DNA of 64,000 bases from Accumulibacter sp. (GTDB lineage: Bacteria; Pseudomonadota; Gammaproteobacteria; Burkholderiales; Rhodocyclaceae). Positions within the stretch are counted from its first letter, which is position 1. Each line of letters begins with the position of its first letter. The notes beneath the pieces are model-generated. The model did not search any database. It saw only the letters and a list, made by a program, of their open reading frames with translations, and was not told the origin of the DNA. Of the stretch, positions 24,782 through 34,322 are shown piece after piece. Where the stretch lies: positions 26,916 to 90,915 of the forward strand of contig JAFLDO010000019.1 of NCBI GenBank assembly GCA_017302455.1. Reading direction: 5' to 3'. The position numbers and the translations under genes are program-made.

Positions 24782-26418
24782 GCGGACCGGCGACTGGACT
24801 TGCGCCGGCCAGGGACGGGCTGTTCTGCCGGCCGGCCTACGTGGCCCTGTTGGTCTTCTCGCTGGCGGCCGCGGTAACTGCCGGGCTGATCTGGCGTTAC
24901 GAGGCCGACCGCCGGCAGGCAGAGCGCGCTGCGCTCAGCGGGCTGGCGGCTGAGCGCGCCTGGGCGCTGCAGACCAGTATCGAGCACGCGCTGTCCCTGA
25001 CCGACACCTTGGCAGTGATGCTGCGCCAGGGCAAAGGCAGCATTCCCGACTTCGAGGCGACGGCGGCTCGCTTGCTGCGTCTCTACCCTGGCGCCGTGGC
25101 GCTGCAACTGGCGCCGCGAGGGGCCCTTGCCCTGACGCTGCCGTCTGCGGTCAACGCGGAAAGGATGGGTCACGACCTGCTGCGTGATCTGGAATCGGCG
25201 AACGAATCGCCAGCGGCCGGTGACGGACGTCGCTTGACACTGAGCGGTCCCCTGACGTTGCGCGAGGGCCGGCAGGTGGCTGCCGGTCGCCTGCCGCTCT
25301 TCCTCGATGATGGCCAGGGTCGGGAAGCCTTCTGGGGCTTTGCTGTCGTCCTTCTGGCGATTCCGGAAGTGCTGGCCCAGGCGCGCTTGGCGGAACTGCA
25401 GGAACGTGGATACGCCTGGGAACTGTCGCGCGTCGATCCGACGACGCGCCAGGAGCAGGTGATCCGCGCGTCGTCGTCACCTCTGGTCGCTCCCGTCGAA
25501 CGCAGCCTGCCTGTCGCTGACGTGACCTGGACGTTGCGGATCGCTCCGGTGCTGGGCTGGCAGGACGTGTCAGGCGTGTTGTGGAAGTGCGCCGCCGCCC
25601 TGCTGCTCAGTCTGCTGCTCGCCTGGCATGCGGCATGGCAGGCAAGACTGTTCGCTGCGACCAGGGCGCACGGGCGGAATCTCGAGCTGCGGGTCGCCCA
25701 GCGAACGGCTGATCTGCAGCGTTTTGCCGAGGTTACTGCCCATCACCTGCAGGAGCCGGTACGCCGGGTCGCCAGCTATGCCGGCCGCCTGCGCGCCCAG
25801 TTGGCCGGGCGCGTCGACGATGCGGAGGTGCAGGCTTCGCTCGACTTCATCAACCAGCAGGCGCTTCGACTGCAGGAACTGCTCCGCGATGTCGAGCTGT
25901 ATCTGGCTGCCGATCAGCCGCGCGGCAGCATCGAGGCCTGCGATGCCGAGCAGACGCTGAGCAGGGTACTGGTGGAATTTGCCGACGTGATCGCCCAGGC
26001 GGCGGCCCGGGTCGAAGTGGGCAGGCTGCCTGCGGCCATGATCGACTCGCCGCGCTTGCGCGAACTCTTCCGGGTCGTGCTCGACAACGCCCTGCGCCAT
26101 GGGCGCGGTGCCCAGTCCTTGCGGATCGAGATCGCCGGCGAGCGAGTCGGCGCCTCGGTGCGCTATCGCATCAGCGACAATGGTCCGGGGGTCGAAGACG
26201 AATACCGGCAGCGCGTGTTCCGGGTCTTTGAACGGCTGGCAACGAGTGGCGGAGGGACCGGCGTCGGCCTGGCCATTCTCCGCCGCATCGCCGAGAGTGC
26301 GGGCGGTTACGCCTGGCTCGAAGAGGCTGCCGGCGGTGGCTGCAGCGTGCTGATCGAACTGCCCGCGGGGGATGTCGCACCGACGGCGCCGCACGCTACC
26401 CTGGAAGCGCGGCCGTGA
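24778..26418 (+). CDS. Membrane sensor histidine kinase with periplasmic CHASE-like domain
   Basis: 546 residues. Membrane helices at about 20-40 (YVALLVFSLAAAVTAGLIW) and 265-285 (LLLSLLLAWHAAW) flank a ~220-residue periplasmic domain of CHASE-like layout (RLLRLYPGAVALQLAPRG, FWGFAVVLLAIPEVL). The kinase core has an H-box variant TAHHLQEPVRR, as in phytochrome-type kinases, then N-box VVLDNALRHG, G1 ISDNGPGVED and G2 GGTGVGLAILRRI. It is probably active, and passes phosphate to one of the two Rcp1-like receivers that follow; the next gene overlaps its stop (GTGA). Confidence 0.88.
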   Translation: MSGPATGLAPARDGLFCRPAYVALLVFSLAAAVTAGLIWRYEADRRQAERAALSGLAAERAWALQTSIEHALSLTDTLAVMLRQGKGSIPDFEATAARLLRLYPGAVALQLAPRGALALTLPSAVNAERMGHDLLRDLESANESPAAGDGRRLTLSGPLTLREGRQVAAGRLPLFLDDGQGREAFWGFAVVLLAIPEVLAQARLAELQERGYAWELSRVDPTTRQEQVIRASSSPLVAPVERSLPVADVTWTLRIAPVLGWQDVSGVLWKCAAALLLSLLLAWHAAWQARLFAATRAHGRNLELRVAQRTADLQRFAEVTAHHLQEPVRRVASYAGRLRAQLAGRVDDAEVQASLDFINQQALRLQELLRDVELYLAADQPRGSIEACDAEQTLSRVLVEFADVIAQAAARVEVGRLPAAMIDSPRLRELFRVVLDNALRHGRGAQSLRIEIAGERVGASVRYRISDNGPGVEDEYRQRVFRVFERLATSGGGTGVGLAILRRIAESAGGYAWLEEAAGGGCSVLIELPAGDVAPTAPHATLEARP

Positions 26419-26861
26419 CCGGAGTGGCTTCCCCGCTGCGCATTCTGCTCGTCGAAGACGATGCGGCGGATGCCCACCTCGTCCGGCTGGCCATGGCCGA
26501 GACCCGCATCAACGCCACGCTCGAGCATGTCGTCGACGGTCGTGAAGCACTCGAGTATCTGCGCCGCGAGACCGATCGCTTCAAGGAAGCGCTGCGTCCC
26601 GACCTGATTCTTCTCGATCTCAACATGCCGCGCCTGGACGGCCGGGAGTTTCTCGTCGCCGTGAAGGCGGACGTAGCGTTGCGGGCCATCCCGGTGGTCG
26701 TGCTGAGCACCTCTGACGTCGAGCGGGATGTGCGGGGGGCGTACCGACTCGGGGCGGCCGGATACGTGGCCAAACCGCTGGATGTGAGCGAGTTCATTGC
26801 CGAGATCCGCCAACTCGGTGAATACTGGACCTCTCTGGTGCGGCTGCCTGAACGCCGGTGA
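26415..26861 (+). CDS. Rcp1-like single-domain response regulator
   Basis: 148 residues, GTG start overlapping the upstream stop by 4 bp. One receiver domain: acidic pair in LLVEDDAADAHL, phospho-Asp in DLILLDLNMP, Thr/Ser in VVLSTSD, and Lys in YVAKPLD. The extended C-terminal helix with GEYWTSLVRLP is the Rcp1/CheY-like type that partners phytochrome-like kinases with the H-box seen in the upstream protein. It has no output domain, so it must act by protein contact or as a phosphate shuttle. Confidence 0.9.
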   Translation: MTGVASPLRILLVEDDAADAHLVRLAMAETRINATLEHVVDGREALEYLRRETDRFKEALRPDLILLDLNMPRLDGREFLVAVKADVALRAIPVVVLSTSDVERDVRGAYRLGAAGYVAKPLDVSEFIAEIRQLGEYWTSLVRLPERR

Positions 26862-26871
26862 GCCCAATCAC

Positions 26872-27321
26872 ATGAACCAGCGACTACAAACCAGGCGCCT
26901 CCTGATTGTCGAGGACGAGCCCGGCGACGCCCGGCTGATGCAACTGGCGATCGTCAGGAACGGTTTCGCTACCGAGATGAGCAGTGCGGCCGATGGGCGG
27001 GAAGCGATGCGGTGTCTGCGCCGGGAGGGAGCACGCTGGGCCGGGGCGGTACACCCCGACCTGATTCTGCTCGATCTCAAGATGCCCGGCCAGGGTGGCC
27101 TCGAGTTCCTCGCGGCAATCAAGCAGGATGAGACGCTGCGCGCGATTCCGGTGGTCGTGGTGACGACGTCGCTACTGGAAGCTGACGTTCGCCGCGCTTA
27201 TGAGCTTGGTGCCGCCGGCTATGTGCAAAAGCCGGCGGACCTGCGCGAGTTCATTGCCACCGTGCGAATATTGGGCGAGTACTGGTTCAAACTGGTGCGC
27301 CTGCCGCAAAATGGCGAATGA
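26872..27321 (+). CDS. Second Rcp1-like single-domain response regulator
   Basis: 149 residues from ATG 26872, 10 bp after the first receiver gene. Acidic pair in LIVEDEPGDARL, phospho-Asp in DLILLDLKMP, Thr in VVVTTSL, Lys in YVQKPAD, and the same C-terminal RILGEYWFKLVRLP signature. It is clearly a paralogue of the preceding gene, probably a tandem duplication kept because the two take phosphate from different kinases or act as sink and messenger. Confidence 0.9.
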   Translation: MNQRLQTRRLLIVEDEPGDARLMQLAIVRNGFATEMSSAADGREAMRCLRREGARWAGAVHPDLILLDLKMPGQGGLEFLAAIKQDETLRAIPVVVVTTSLLEADVRRAYELGAAGYVQKPADLREFIATVRILGEYWFKLVRLPQNGE

Positions 27322-27420
27322 ACCTGGGCGGATACGCGTGCCAGGTAGTGCACCGCGGATGCCGGCGATGCGCGGCGACGCACTCGCCGCGTCGCCGGTG
27401 CGGGTGATGGAGAACGGGGA

Positions 27421-28740
27421 ATGAGTACAGCGATCCAACAGCGGATTTCCATTCTGGTGATCGAAGACGACGCCGGTGACCTGGGCCTGATCCGGGCCCA
27501 CGTTCGCCTTGCCGGTCTTCGCTGCATCGGCGACAAGGATCCGGTGACCTGGGTACCGACACTTGCCGAGGGGGTTGCCGCCGCCACGGCGAGCCGGCCG
27601 GACGTCGTGCTGCTCGATCTTTCGCTGCCGGACTCGGCCGGACTCGCCACGGTGCAGGCGATGCGCCGGGTGATCCCGGATGTGCCGATCATCGTGCTTA
27701 CCGGTCGCGACGATCACCAGCTCGCCGAGGCAGCGCTGCGGGCCGGCGCACAGGACTACCTGGTCAAGGGCCAGTTCGAGCACGACGCCCTCGGTCGCGC
27801 GATACGGCACGCGCTGGTCCGCCAGCGGCTGGAATCGCGATTGCGGCTCTTCGAGGCGGCATTGAATTCGGCCGCCAACGGCATCGTCATCACCGACGTC
27901 AATGCGGCCATTGAGTGGGCCAATCCGGCGTTCACGGCAATGACCGGGCGAACGCTGGCGGAAGCCGTCGGCCGCACTCCCGGCGAGGTGCTCAAGTCGG
28001 GCAGGCAGGACGCGGCGTTCTACCAGCGGATGTGGGCAACGATCCTCGCCGGTCAGGTCTGGAGCGGGGAACTGGTCAACCGACGCAAGGACGGCAGCGT
28101 CTACGACGAGGCGCTGACCATTTCCCCGGTTACCGACATGAACGGCAGGATTCAGCATTTCGTCGCCATCAAGCAGGATATTTCCGAACGCAAGGTGACC
28201 GAGGAACGCGTCCAGCACCTCGCCCATCATGATCAACTGACCGATCTGCCGAACCGCGCCCTGCTCAGCGACCGGCTGGCGCAGGCTGTCGCGCAGGCGC
28301 GGCGTGACCGCGGGACGCTGGCCCTGATGTTCCTCGACCTGGACCAGTTCAAGCCGGTCAACGATACCCTGGGTCATGACGTCGGCGATCTTCTGCTGAA
28401 GGAGGTGGCGCTGCGTCTGCAGAGTTGTGTGCCCCGCGAATCGGACACCGTTTCACGCCTCGGCGGTGACGAGTTCGTCATCCTGCTGGCGCAGATGGAC
28501 AAGGCGGCGGATGCTGTCGTCGTCGCCGGCAAGATCCTTGCGGCGCTTCAACGGCCGTTCGCCATCGGCCCCCACGAGATCGGCATTTCGGCCAGCCTCG
28601 GCATCGCCGTCTATCCGCAGCACGGTGAAGACGTCAACCGGCTCCTCAAGAACGCCGACACGGCGATGTACCACGCCAAGAAGGCAGGGCGCAACTGCTA
28701 CCGCTTCTTCCGCGCGCTGACCGATCAGGCTGGAGGCTAG
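27421..28740 (+). CDS. Receiver-PAS-GGDEF diguanylate cyclase
   Basis: 439 residues: receiver domain (~10-130, phospho-Asp in VVLLDLSLPD, Lys in YLVKGQ), PAS domain (~142-260, ANGIVITDVNAAIEWANPAF...KQDISERK), and GGDEF domain (~265-430) with an intact RLGGDEF active site. An I-site RESD lies five residues before it. It should make c-di-GMP when the receiver is phosphorylated, giving the upstream kinases an output. About 100 bp separate it from the second Rcp1-like gene; ATG follows GGAGAACGGGGA. Confidence 0.92.
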   Translation: MSTAIQQRISILVIEDDAGDLGLIRAHVRLAGLRCIGDKDPVTWVPTLAEGVAAATASRPDVVLLDLSLPDSAGLATVQAMRRVIPDVPIIVLTGRDDHQLAEAALRAGAQDYLVKGQFEHDALGRAIRHALVRQRLESRLRLFEAALNSAANGIVITDVNAAIEWANPAFTAMTGRTLAEAVGRTPGEVLKSGRQDAAFYQRMWATILAGQVWSGELVNRRKDGSVYDEALTISPVTDMNGRIQHFVAIKQDISERKVTEERVQHLAHHDQLTDLPNRALLSDRLAQAVAQARRDRGTLALMFLDLDQFKPVNDTLGHDVGDLLLKEVALRLQSCVPRESDTVSRLGGDEFVILLAQMDKAADAVVVAGKILAALQRPFAIGPHEIGISASLGIAVYPQHGEDVNRLLKNADTAMYHAKKAGRNCYRFFRALTDQAGG

Positions 28741-28754
28741 ACTGGACAGCGGCG

Positions 28755-31700
28755 ATGACTGAGGAATTCGCCACGGGCACGAGTCGGCCCGACGACGCGG
28801 GCTTCCGGCAGCCTTCACAGGCGTTCCTGAGATACTGCGCCTGGTCGATTCTGGCTGCCGCGACGGCGGCCGCGTCGACCATTCTGTTGACCATGGCCGA
28901 CCAACCGTGGCGGGTCAGCGGTCCCGTGCTCATGGCCTTGGTCGCCCTGGCTGCCTTGCGCCTCTTGTCGGCCGGCCGTCAGCGAGCCGCGCAGACGGTT
29001 CTCGTCTGGGGATCCTGGGTTGCCGTGACCGGGGTTTCGACGTTCTTCGGTGGTCTGCGCGCCCTGCTGGTCGTCGCCTATCCACTGCTGATCCTGATGG
29101 GCGGCTGGCTGCTTGGCCTGCGTGCAGCGGCCGTTCTGGCCTCGCTGACCGTGCTCGCGATCGTCGGCTTCGTGGTCGGCGATGCATGGGCCTGGCTGCC
29201 GACGCCACCGCCCACTCCGGCCGTGATGCATGGTCTGGTGCAAGGCGCTTGCAGCCTTGTGGCCCTGCTCCTGATCGTCTTTCTGGTGCGCTCGTACCAG
29301 AGCCGGATCGATGACGTCCGTCGCTTGGCCAGCGATCTCGCCCAACGGACCGCGGAACTGCAGGCACGCGAAGCCGATCTCAACCGCGCGCAGGCAGTTG
29401 CCAACGTCGGTAGCTGGGTCTACGACCTGGTCAGCGGCAGGATAGACATGTCGGCCGAAACCTGTCGCATCCTGGGTCTGCCCACAGGAACGGTCGGCAG
29501 CCTGGACGCCTTCATGGCGCGCGTCCACCCCGACGACCGCGACACCCTGCAGCAGGCCGCCGCCGCCGCCCTCAGGGGCGAGCCGTTCGACAACGAGCTG
29601 CGCCTCGTCTTTGGCGAGACGACACGGTGGATAACGCAAAGGGCGGAGGTGGAGTTCGACGAGGAGGGCAAGCCGCTGCGCAGTCTCGGCACGACCCAGG
29701 ACATTACGGCGCGGAAGCAACTGGAAGCCAGCCTGCGCGAACAGAAGGAGTTCTTCCGACTGATTTCGGAAAGCATTGGCGAGCACATCGCCGTCCTCGA
29801 TCTGCAGGGCCAACGACTTTACAACAGTCCTTCGTATGGGCAGTTTTTCGGCGATACCAGGGATCTGCGTGGCAGCGACTCGTTTGCCGACGTCCATCCC
29901 GAGGACCGCGAGCGGGTGAAGCGGGTATTCAGGCAGACGACCGAGACTGGCCGGGGCCAGGAGATCGAGTATCGCCTGGTGCGTAACGATGGCAGCGTCC
30001 GCCACATGGCGTCGGCCGGACGCGTTCTCGGGGACAGGCAGGGGGAGGCGGCACGCGTCGTCGTCGTATCGCGCGACGTTACCGAGCGCAAGCAGGCCGA
30101 ACAGTGGGAGCGGATCGCCGCCACCGCTTTCGAGTCCCAGCAGGGCATGTTCATCACCGATGCCAATGCCGTCATCCTGCGCGTCAACCAGGCGTTCACC
30201 GACATCACAGGCTACGCCGCCGACGAGTGCATCGGTCAGACGCCGAAACTGCTCAGTTCGGGAAGGCACGACGCGAGCTTCTACGCAGCGATGCGCGAGA
30301 GCATCGAACGCAACGGCGTCTGGCAGGGCGAGATCTGGAATCGCCGCAAGAATGGTGATGTCTTCCCGGAGTGGCTGACGATTTCCTCGGTCAGGGATGG
30401 CGACGGCGTGGTGACCCACTACGTGTCGGCACTCACCGACATGAGCGCGCACAAGGCGGCACAGGAAGAGATCAGGCATCTCGCGTTCTATGACGCGCTG
30501 ACCGGCTTGCCGAACCGCCGCCTGCTGCACGATCGTCTGCGGGTAGCCATCGCGTCGAGCGTGCGCAGCGAGCGCCAGGGCGCCCTGTTGTTCATCGATC
30601 TCGACAATTTCAAGACGCTCAACGACACGCTCGGGCACGACATGGGCGATCGCCTGCTGCAGCAGGTCGGCCAGCGGCTGAGCAGCAGCGTGCGCGAAGG
30701 GGATACGGTTGCCCGTCTCGGGGGCGATGAATTCGTGGTCATGCTCGAGAACCTCGGCGAGCGGCCCGAGGAGGCGGCCGGCCAGAGCCGGATCGTCGGC
30801 GAGAAGATCATCAAGCTGCTCAACCGCCCCTACGACCTGTCGGGTCACGACTATCACAATACGCCGAGCGTCGGCATTACCCTGTTTGGCGGGCAGCAGG
30901 TCGGCATCGACGAGTTGATGAAGCGAGCGGACCTGGCCATGTACGAGGCCAAGGCGTCGGGCCGCAACGCCCTGCGCTTTTTCGACCCGCGCATGCAGGC
31001 CGTGGTGACTGCACGTGCCGACATCGAGAAGGATCTGCGCGCAGCCGTCGGACGGCAGAGCTTCTTCCTGGCCTACCAGCCGCAGGTGGACGCGAGCGGA
31101 CAAGTCATCGGTGCCGAGGCGCTGCTACGCTGGCAGCATCAACAGCGTGGCACCGTCTCGCCCGCCGAGTTCATCCCGGTTGCCGAGGAAACCGGCCTGA
31201 TCCTGCCCCTCGGCCTGTGGGTGCTGGAGACCGCGTGCGCCCAGGCGGCACTGTGGGCCGCCAGGCCGGGGAGGGAACGTTTCACGGTTTCGGTCAACGT
31301 CAGTGCCCGGCAGTTTCGGCAAGCGAACTTCGTCGACCAGGTGTTGGCCGTTCTCGCCAGAAGCGGCGCGCACCCGCGCAATCTCAAGCTGGAGCTCACC
31401 GAGAGCATGCTGCTCGACAATGTCCAGGACATCATCGCCAAGATGAGTGCCTTGAAGGCACGGGGCGTGGGCTTTTCGCTCGACGACTTCGGCACGGGTT
31501 ACTCGTCGCTGTCGTACCTGAAGCAGTTGCCTCTCGATCAGCTGAAGATCGACCAGTCCTTCGTGCGGGATCTGCTGACCGACCCCAACGACGAAGTGAT
31601 CGCGCGCACGATCATCGCTCTCGCCAGGACCCTGGGTCTGTCGGTCATCGCCGAGGGGGTCGAAAGCGTCGAACAGCAGGATGCGCTGGCGGCGCAAGGC

Positions 31701-31775
31701 TGCCTCGCCTACCAGGGCTACCTGTTCAGCCGGCCGCTGGCGCTCGCCGACTTCGAGGCGTTCCTGCGACGGTAG
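28755..31775 (+). CDS. Membrane PAS-GGDEF-EAL c-di-GMP turnover protein
   Basis: 1006 residues. N-terminal ~180 residues carry about six hydrophobic helices (MASE-like sensor), then three PAS domains (~205-325, ~330-450, ~455-570), a GGDEF domain (~575-735, RLGGDEF, with I-site REGD) and an EAL domain (~745-1000: GAEALLRW, ELTESMLLDN, DDFGTGYSSL, IDQSFVRDL, AEGVES). Both catalytic signatures are intact, so it may make or degrade c-di-GMP depending on signals. Its start is 14 bp after the upstream cyclase gene, so they are in one operon. Confidence 0.93.
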   Translation: MTEEFATGTSRPDDAGFRQPSQAFLRYCAWSILAAATAAASTILLTMADQPWRVSGPVLMALVALAALRLLSAGRQRAAQTVLVWGSWVAVTGVSTFFGGLRALLVVAYPLLILMGGWLLGLRAAAVLASLTVLAIVGFVVGDAWAWLPTPPPTPAVMHGLVQGACSLVALLLIVFLVRSYQSRIDDVRRLASDLAQRTAELQAREADLNRAQAVANVGSWVYDLVSGRIDMSAETCRILGLPTGTVGSLDAFMARVHPDDRDTLQQAAAAALRGEPFDNELRLVFGETTRWITQRAEVEFDEEGKPLRSLGTTQDITARKQLEASLREQKEFFRLISESIGEHIAVLDLQGQRLYNSPSYGQFFGDTRDLRGSDSFADVHPEDRERVKRVFRQTTETGRGQEIEYRLVRNDGSVRHMASAGRVLGDRQGEAARVVVVSRDVTERKQAEQWERIAATAFESQQGMFITDANAVILRVNQAFTDITGYAADECIGQTPKLLSSGRHDASFYAAMRESIERNGVWQGEIWNRRKNGDVFPEWLTISSVRDGDGVVTHYVSALTDMSAHKAAQEEIRHLAFYDALTGLPNRRLLHDRLRVAIASSVRSERQGALLFIDLDNFKTLNDTLGHDMGDRLLQQVGQRLSSSVREGDTVARLGGDEFVVMLENLGERPEEAAGQSRIVGEKIIKLLNRPYDLSGHDYHNTPSVGITLFGGQQVGIDELMKRADLAMYEAKASGRNALRFFDPRMQAVVTARADIEKDLRAAVGRQSFFLAYQPQVDASGQVIGAEALLRWQHQQRGTVSPAEFIPVAEETGLILPLGLWVLETACAQAALWAARPGRERFTVSVNVSARQFRQANFVDQVLAVLARSGAHPRNLKLELTESMLLDNVQDIIAKMSALKARGVGFSLDDFGTGYSSLSYLKQLPLDQLKIDQSFVRDLLTDPNDEVIARTIIALARTLGLSVIAEGVESVEQQDALAAQGCLAYQGYLFSRPLALADFEAFLRR

Positions 31776-31802
31776 TGAGCCACCGGGTGGAGCCGCCGCG
31801 CA

Positions 31803-32699
31803 CTACTTGCCCTCACCGCGGGCCGCCAGGTAGATGCCGACGAGCAGCAGGACGAAGCCGGTCGCCTGTAAAGGCGCGAACGATTCGCCGAAGAAAAGCC
31901 ATGCCAGGGCGGCGCTGCCGACCGGCTCGCCGAGCGTCACGACGGCGATGAAGGTGGGCGAAACGTGCTTGAGTGACCAGTTGTACGAAGTATGCCCGAG
32001 CAGTTGCGGGCCGAGGGCCATGCCCAGCGCGACCAGATAGGCGGCGTCGGCATAGCCGGTGATGGCCGTGTCGCTGGCCTGGCAGGCGAGCAGCAGAAGG
32101 ATCGCCGCGCTGCCATAGGCCAGCCAGACGTATGCCGGCAGCGCGAGGCTGGCACGCAGGCGGCGGCCGATCAGCAGATACGCCGAGAAGCACCAGCTGC
32201 CGGCGATGGCCAGGAAGTTCCCGAGCAAGGGATTCGTTCCGGGCGCGCTCGTGCGGCTGTCGCTCCAGAAGATCAGCAGGCTGCCCGACAGCGAAAGGAC
32301 GATGCCTATCACCATCAGGCGGCTTGGGCGATCACCGAAAAGCAGGAAGGAGGCGATGCCGATCCATAGCAGGTTGGTCGTCACCAGCGCCGTGCTGCTG
32401 GCTACCGACGTGTACTCCAGCGAGCTGATCCAGGTCGCGAAATGCAGCGCCAGGAAGAGGCCGGCGCCGCCGGTCAGCAGTCCCTGCCGCGGCTTGAGCA
32501 TGCGCAGGGCCGAGCCCGACTGCCAGAGGGCGAGCGGAGTGATCAGCAGCGCCGCCAACCCGAGGCGCAGGGTGGCAATGGTCAGCGACGGCAGTCCGTA
32601 ACCCTGCGCGATGCGCGCCAGAATGGCGCCGAACGAAATGGCCAGCAAACCGATGCCGAGCACCAGGAACGGCAGCCAGCGCGGTGGCGCCTTGTCCAC
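31803..32699 (-). CDS. EamA/DMT-family transporter
   Basis: 298 residues with ten predicted membrane helices in two EamA repeats; the second repeat holds the GEPVGSAALAWLFFGE segment typical of the family. Such proteins export amino acids, nucleobases or other metabolites; the substrate cannot be told. It lies 19 bp downstream of livF in the same direction, so it may be expressed with the branched-chain amino-acid importer and act as its relief valve; that link is inferred. It converges on the PAS-GGDEF-EAL gene with a 27-bp gap. Confidence 0.88.
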   Translation of the reverse strand: MDKAPPRWLPFLVLGIGLLAISFGAILARIAQGYGLPSLTIATLRLGLAALLITPLALWQSGSALRMLKPRQGLLTGGAGLFLALHFATWISSLEYTSVASSTALVTTNLLWIGIASFLLFGDRPSRLMVIGIVLSLSGSLLIFWSDSRTSAPGTNPLLGNFLAIAGSWCFSAYLLIGRRLRASLALPAYVWLAYGSAAILLLLACQASDTAITGYADAAYLVALGMALGPQLLGHTSYNWSLKHVSPTFIAVVTLGEPVGSAALAWLFFGESFAPLQATGFVLLLVGIYLAARGEGK

Positions 32700-32718
32700 G
32701 ACTTCGCCAGACGCCCGC

Positions 32719-33455
<737 letters not shown>

Positions 33456-33459
<4 letters not shown>

Positions 33460-34322
33460 CGGACAGCCTCCGGATCGGTCGGTGCGTCGGTTCGCATTTC
33501 GTCCGCACGCAGTTCGTCAGCATCTTCCTCGCCAAGATAGGCCTTGATCACATTGGGATCCTTCTGGATATCTGCCGGCGTGCCTTCGGCGATCTTGCGG
33601 CCGTAGTTGAGGACGCAGATGTGGTCGGAGACGTTCATCACCACGCTCATGTCGTGTTCGATGAGGAGTATCGCGATTCCTTCGACGCTCGCCAGATGCT
33701 TCAGCAGTTCGTTGAGTTCGGACGATTCACGCGGATTGAGTCCGGCAGCCGGCTCGTCGAGACAGAGGAGCAGCGGGTCAACGCACAGGGCGCGGGCGAT
33801 CTCGATGCGCCGCTGCATGCCGTAGGGCAAGGCACCTGCCGCCGTGTCGGCCTTGTCGAGCAGACCCAGGCGCTGGAGCCAGCCGACGGCCTTGTCCATG
33901 GCGGCGGCTTCGGCCCGGCGATAGCCGGGCAGTCCGAGGAGGCCGGCGAGCGAGAAGCGCGACGCGTGCTGCAGCGCGTTGTGCTGGGCGACGATCAGGT
34001 TTTCCAGCACCGTCATCTGCGGAAACAGGCGGATGTTCTGGAACGTACGCACCACTTGGGCCGAGCGCGCCACCTGATGGCTGGCCAGTTGTTCGAGGCG
34101 CAGCACGCCGCGCTGCGGGTGGTTGAGGCGGACACTGCCCACCGTCGGCTTGTAGAAACCGGTCAGGCAGTTGAAGAAGGTCGTCTTGCCGGCGCCGTTC
34201 GGACCGATGACGCCGGTGATCTTGCGCGCGGCGACATCGAGCGACAGGTCGTCGATGGCGAGCAGGCCGCCGAAGCGCATGGTCAGCCGCTCGACGCTGA
34301 GCAGCGGTGGCGGGGCGCTCAT
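33456..34322 (-). CDS. livG: Branched-chain amino-acid ABC transporter, ATPase LivG
   Basis: 288 residues. Walker A GPNGAGKTT, a signature segment AGALPYGMQRRIEIARAL (degenerate at LSGGQ, as usual in LivG) and Walker B LLCLDEPAAGLNPRE. The C-terminal ~30 residues (acidic, E/D/T-rich: EEDADELRADEMRTD) extend past the conserved YLGEE end, slightly longer than usual. Both ends overlap neighbouring liv genes by 4 bp. Confidence 0.94.
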
